Assembly (NCBI GenBank): GCA_964528155.1
Contig: CAZGRL010000164.1
Span: 1 to 7,142 of the forward strand
Length of the DNA: 7,142 nt
Origin: G001797105 sp964528155
GTDB lineage: Bacteria; Chloroflexota; Anaerolineae; Anaerolineales; E44-bin32
Direction: 5' to 3'
A model generated the notes under the pieces. That model saw only the letters and a list, made by a program, of their open reading frames with translations, was not told where the DNA came from and did not search any database. Made by a program: the position numbers and the translations under genes. This document shows positions 5,810-7,142 of this stretch, in pieces. How positions within the stretch are numbered: the stretch's first letter is position 1; each line of letters starts with the position of its first letter.

Positions 5810-6504
5810 GTGGGAGAACCCACCTCGAGCTGGAGTACGGTGCCCTGCCGGTGCGGCTCCTCCGGACTCCAGCCCAGCTCCTGGCTGAAGAGCTTGCGCA
5901 GCTCCCGCGCCAGGAGAGCATTGCCGACGCCCATCGGGCACGACTGCATGCGGCGGCGGCACAGCGTGCATCGATAGGACAGCTCACACAACCTGGTGAT
6001 CGTGGTCCAATTGAGCTCCACGTCCCCCCGGTAGAACCTGGCCAGAAGCTTCCCTCCGGGCCGTACGTACTTGTTGACTAGGCGTCTGAAGAGCTCCGCT
6101 CGATAGGTCGGATAATAGGGATCATTCCGACCGCTGGCAAGGTACACCGGGCAGGCCTCGCTGCAGGTCTGGCAATGGGCACAGAAGTCAAGCGAGAGCA
6201 ACAGGGGCTGCAGGAAGGTCCAGTTATCCTGTCGACTCAGGAGTTTGCGGAGACCAGAGGCGAACAGCCGGACGTATTCCCCCTTCTCATGCCGGCTCAT
6301 CGCGCCGGGGAGGCCGAGCGCGACGACTCCATCGAGATTGCACACCAGGCGGGTCCGTTGCTCCTGGCTGACGACTCGCCACCTCGGCCGTCCTTCCTGC
6401 CAACCGCCGACGGACGGGAGCGGCATCAGCTCCTCGCGGTCGATCTCGACGAGCGGGCCCTCCCCGCCTCGAGAGGAGTCCTCCAGTCTGAAATGTTGAA
6501 TCAT
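5803..6504 (-). CDS. N-terminal fragment of HdrD/DsrK-like protein (two 4Fe-4S motifs)
   Basis: From ATG 6504 this segment gives 233 residues before TAG at 5803. Motif one is CAHCQTCSEACPVY with C108, C111, C114 and C118, a full CxxCxxCxxxCP ligand set. Motif two is CTLCRRRMQSCPMG with C179, C182 and C189, but residue 185 is Arg (CGC) where the family has Cys (TGC). YRAELFRRL and ARELRKLF flank the motifs as in HdrC-like parts of DsrK, HmeD and TmcB. A weak purine stretch precedes ATG 6504; an ATG at 6633 is in frame but the run of Ns lies between, so the start is uncertain. There is no signal peptide, which fits a cytoplasmic face location. Confidence 0.75.
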   Translation of the reverse strand: MIQHFRLEDSSRGGEGPLVEIDREELMPLPSVGGWQEGRPRWRVVSQEQRTRLVCNLDGVVALGLPGAMSRHEKGEYVRLFASGLRKLLSRQDNWTFLQPLLLSLDFCAHCQTCSEACPVYLASGRNDPYYPTYRAELFRRLVNKYVRPGGKLLARFYRGDVELNWTTITRLCELSYRCTLCRRRMQSCPMGVGNALLARELRKLFSQELGWSPEEPHRQGTVLQLEVGSPTG

Positions 6505-6636
6505 CGCTCGGCGTCCGAACCGACGATGCCATCCCAGCTCTTGTGACCGTCGGCCGGCCGCCCGCACACCGTCCGTCTCCCTGATCNNNNNNNNNNCCTT
6601 TCTCTGCCATCGAGGTTTGAAGCTGCTGGGCACCCC
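6505..6636. other. spacer containing the assembly gap
   Basis: The spacer between the C_GCAxxG_C_C gene and the HdrD-like gene includes ten Ns at 6587-6596, probably a scaffold join, so its true length is unknown and additional genes could be missing. The sequenced part holds a perfect 10-bp palindrome, CGGCCGGCCG, at 6551-6560. I see no convincing promoter. Confidence 0.6.
6587..6596. other. run of ten Ns (assembly gap)
   Basis: Ten undetermined bases interrupt the sequence. A fixed round number of Ns is usual for a join of two contigs with unknown distance. Linkage of the C_GCAxxG_C_C gene to the rest therefore rests on scaffolding. Confidence 0.95.
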
Positions 6637-7131
6637 TTACTCCATGTTGTCGATGATGATCTCTGCTGCCAAGCGCGAGCCAATGCCCGGCAGCAGCCCG
6701 CACTTCTCGAACCCCTTCTCGCTGGCAAAGGTCGCCATGGCCTGTGGGCTTTCACCGGGATTCAACTTGTGTCTCAGAGTCACAGTCTCGATGATGTTGG
6801 CGCAGAGCTTGGAGCCGACCTCGCCTTCGAATGACGCCATGAACTTCTGCGCGAATTGGATCGTTCTGCCCACTGCCTCCGGATCCAGCCTGTCGTCACT
6901 CCCGAAGTACAGCCCAAAGGCGATCAGGCTTCCCGTGATACCACCACAGACGAGACCCGTTCCGCCAATCCCGGGGAATGGGCTCAGGGCCTTGATGATC
7001 TCCATGTTACCGAGGCCAAACTCCTCCATCAGGGTAAGTGCCGTGCTCTGGGCGCAGTTCTTCAGGATGAAATTGTTCTCCTCCGCGTGGCGCTGAACGC
7101 GGTCAAGGATCTGTGCCTTGTTGGCCCGCAT
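6637..7131 (-). CDS. C_GCAxxG_C_C family redox-active protein
   Basis: A 164-residue protein with the four conserved cysteines of this family: C26 in NCAQST, C62 in GLVCGGITGSLIAFGL (the CGAxxG motif, here CGGITG), C110 in EGEVGSKLC and C144 in EKCGLLPGIG. The family is common in anaerobes and is thought to be redox active, probably binding a metal or iron-sulfur cluster; the precise reaction is not established. The glycine-rich SPFPGIGGTG (50-59) is also typical. There is no signal peptide. The GAGGAG sequence directly abuts ATG 7131, too close for a ribosome binding site, and the frame stays open to the right edge, so the true start may lie outside the window. It ends with TAA at 6637, upstream of the HdrD-like gene on the same strand, which fits a joint electron-transfer role. 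Confidence 0.87.
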   Translation of the reverse strand: MRANKAQILDRVQRHAEENNFILKNCAQSTALTLMEEFGLGNMEIIKALSPFPGIGGTGLVCGGITGSLIAFGLYFGSDDRLDPEAVGRTIQFAQKFMASFEGEVGSKLCANIIETVTLRHKLNPGESPQAMATFASEKGFEKCGLLPGIGSRLAAEIIIDNME

Positions 7132-7142
7132 CTCCTCGGGGT

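Larger units (their letters stand above)
4901..6504 (-). pseudogene. HdrD/DsrK/TmcB-like iron-sulfur protein gene, interrupted
   Basis: Three consecutive open segments together make one protein of about 535 residues, the length of DsrK-type proteins: an N-terminal HdrC-like part with two 4Fe-4S motifs and an HdrB-like part with CCG cysteine motifs. Such proteins exchange electrons with a thiol/disulfide partner, for DsrK this is DsrC, which is encoded immediately downstream. The first break is a frameshift at about 5807-5809: adding one G to the run in ACGGGATAGG restores a smooth reading across it. The second is TAG at 5461-5459 directly after GQCGH, with the same frame continuing as DKALISVADRI. 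A cluster ligand Cys is also Arg. The chain of lesions suggests a pseudogene or sequence errors. A possible further tail in another frame reaches 4842. No membrane partner gene is seen. Confidence 0.8.

Noticed and set aside
1..7142. CRISPR arrays, tRNA or rRNA genes, insertion sequences
   Set aside because: No regularly spaced repeats, cloverleaf-like segments, rRNA-like stretches, transposase motifs or flanking terminal repeats were seen.

Overview
All recognisable genes in this window lie on the minus strand, so the biological order runs from the right edge to the left. The content points to an anaerobic bacterium, most likely a sulfate-reducing or related Desulfobacterota-type lineage. 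The grounds are a DsrC-family thiol carrier, an HdrD/DsrK-like iron-sulfur protein, a four-cysteine C_GCAxxG_C_C redox protein and paired class III CoA-transferases. The taxon is an inference; there is no rRNA or other marker here. A run of ten Ns (6587-6596) shows a draft, possibly metagenomic, assembly.

Redox block (right): a C_GCAxxG_C_C family protein (6637-7131), a spacer holding the assembly gap, then an HdrD/DsrK/TmcB-type gene (about 6504 to 4901) and a 105-residue DsrC-family gene (4510-4827). The HdrD-like gene is not intact. It has a one-base frameshift in a G run near 5808, an in-frame amber codon at 5459-5461, and an Arg in place of a ligand Cys of its second [4Fe-4S] motif. The DsrC-like gene keeps one of the two functional cysteines (C93) but has Tyr at the penultimate position (104), and its best-placed start codon is ATC. 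Either this locus is decaying or its sequence quality is poor.

Catabolic block (left): an intact short-chain dehydrogenase/reductase (3610-4431), a two-domain MoaF-like protein (2793-3581) and two tandem CaiB/BaiF class III CoA-transferases (1352-2689 and 1-1316, the latter cut by the window edge). The upstream CoA-transferase has the catalytic Asp (D189). The downstream one has Trp at the aligned position (W208), which suggests a heteromeric enzyme with one active subunit, comparable in layout to the BbsEF pair of anaerobic toluene catabolism.

Taken together, the genes look like a CoA-thioester catabolic cluster (CoA activation of a carboxylic acid plus oxidation of a hydroxyacyl intermediate) beside a DsrK-DsrC thiol/disulfide electron-transfer module. 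The link between the blocks is inferred from shared strand and short spacing. GC content falls from roughly 60-65% to the right of about 2790 to roughly 50-53% in the CoA-transferase pair, so the pair may have a different origin.
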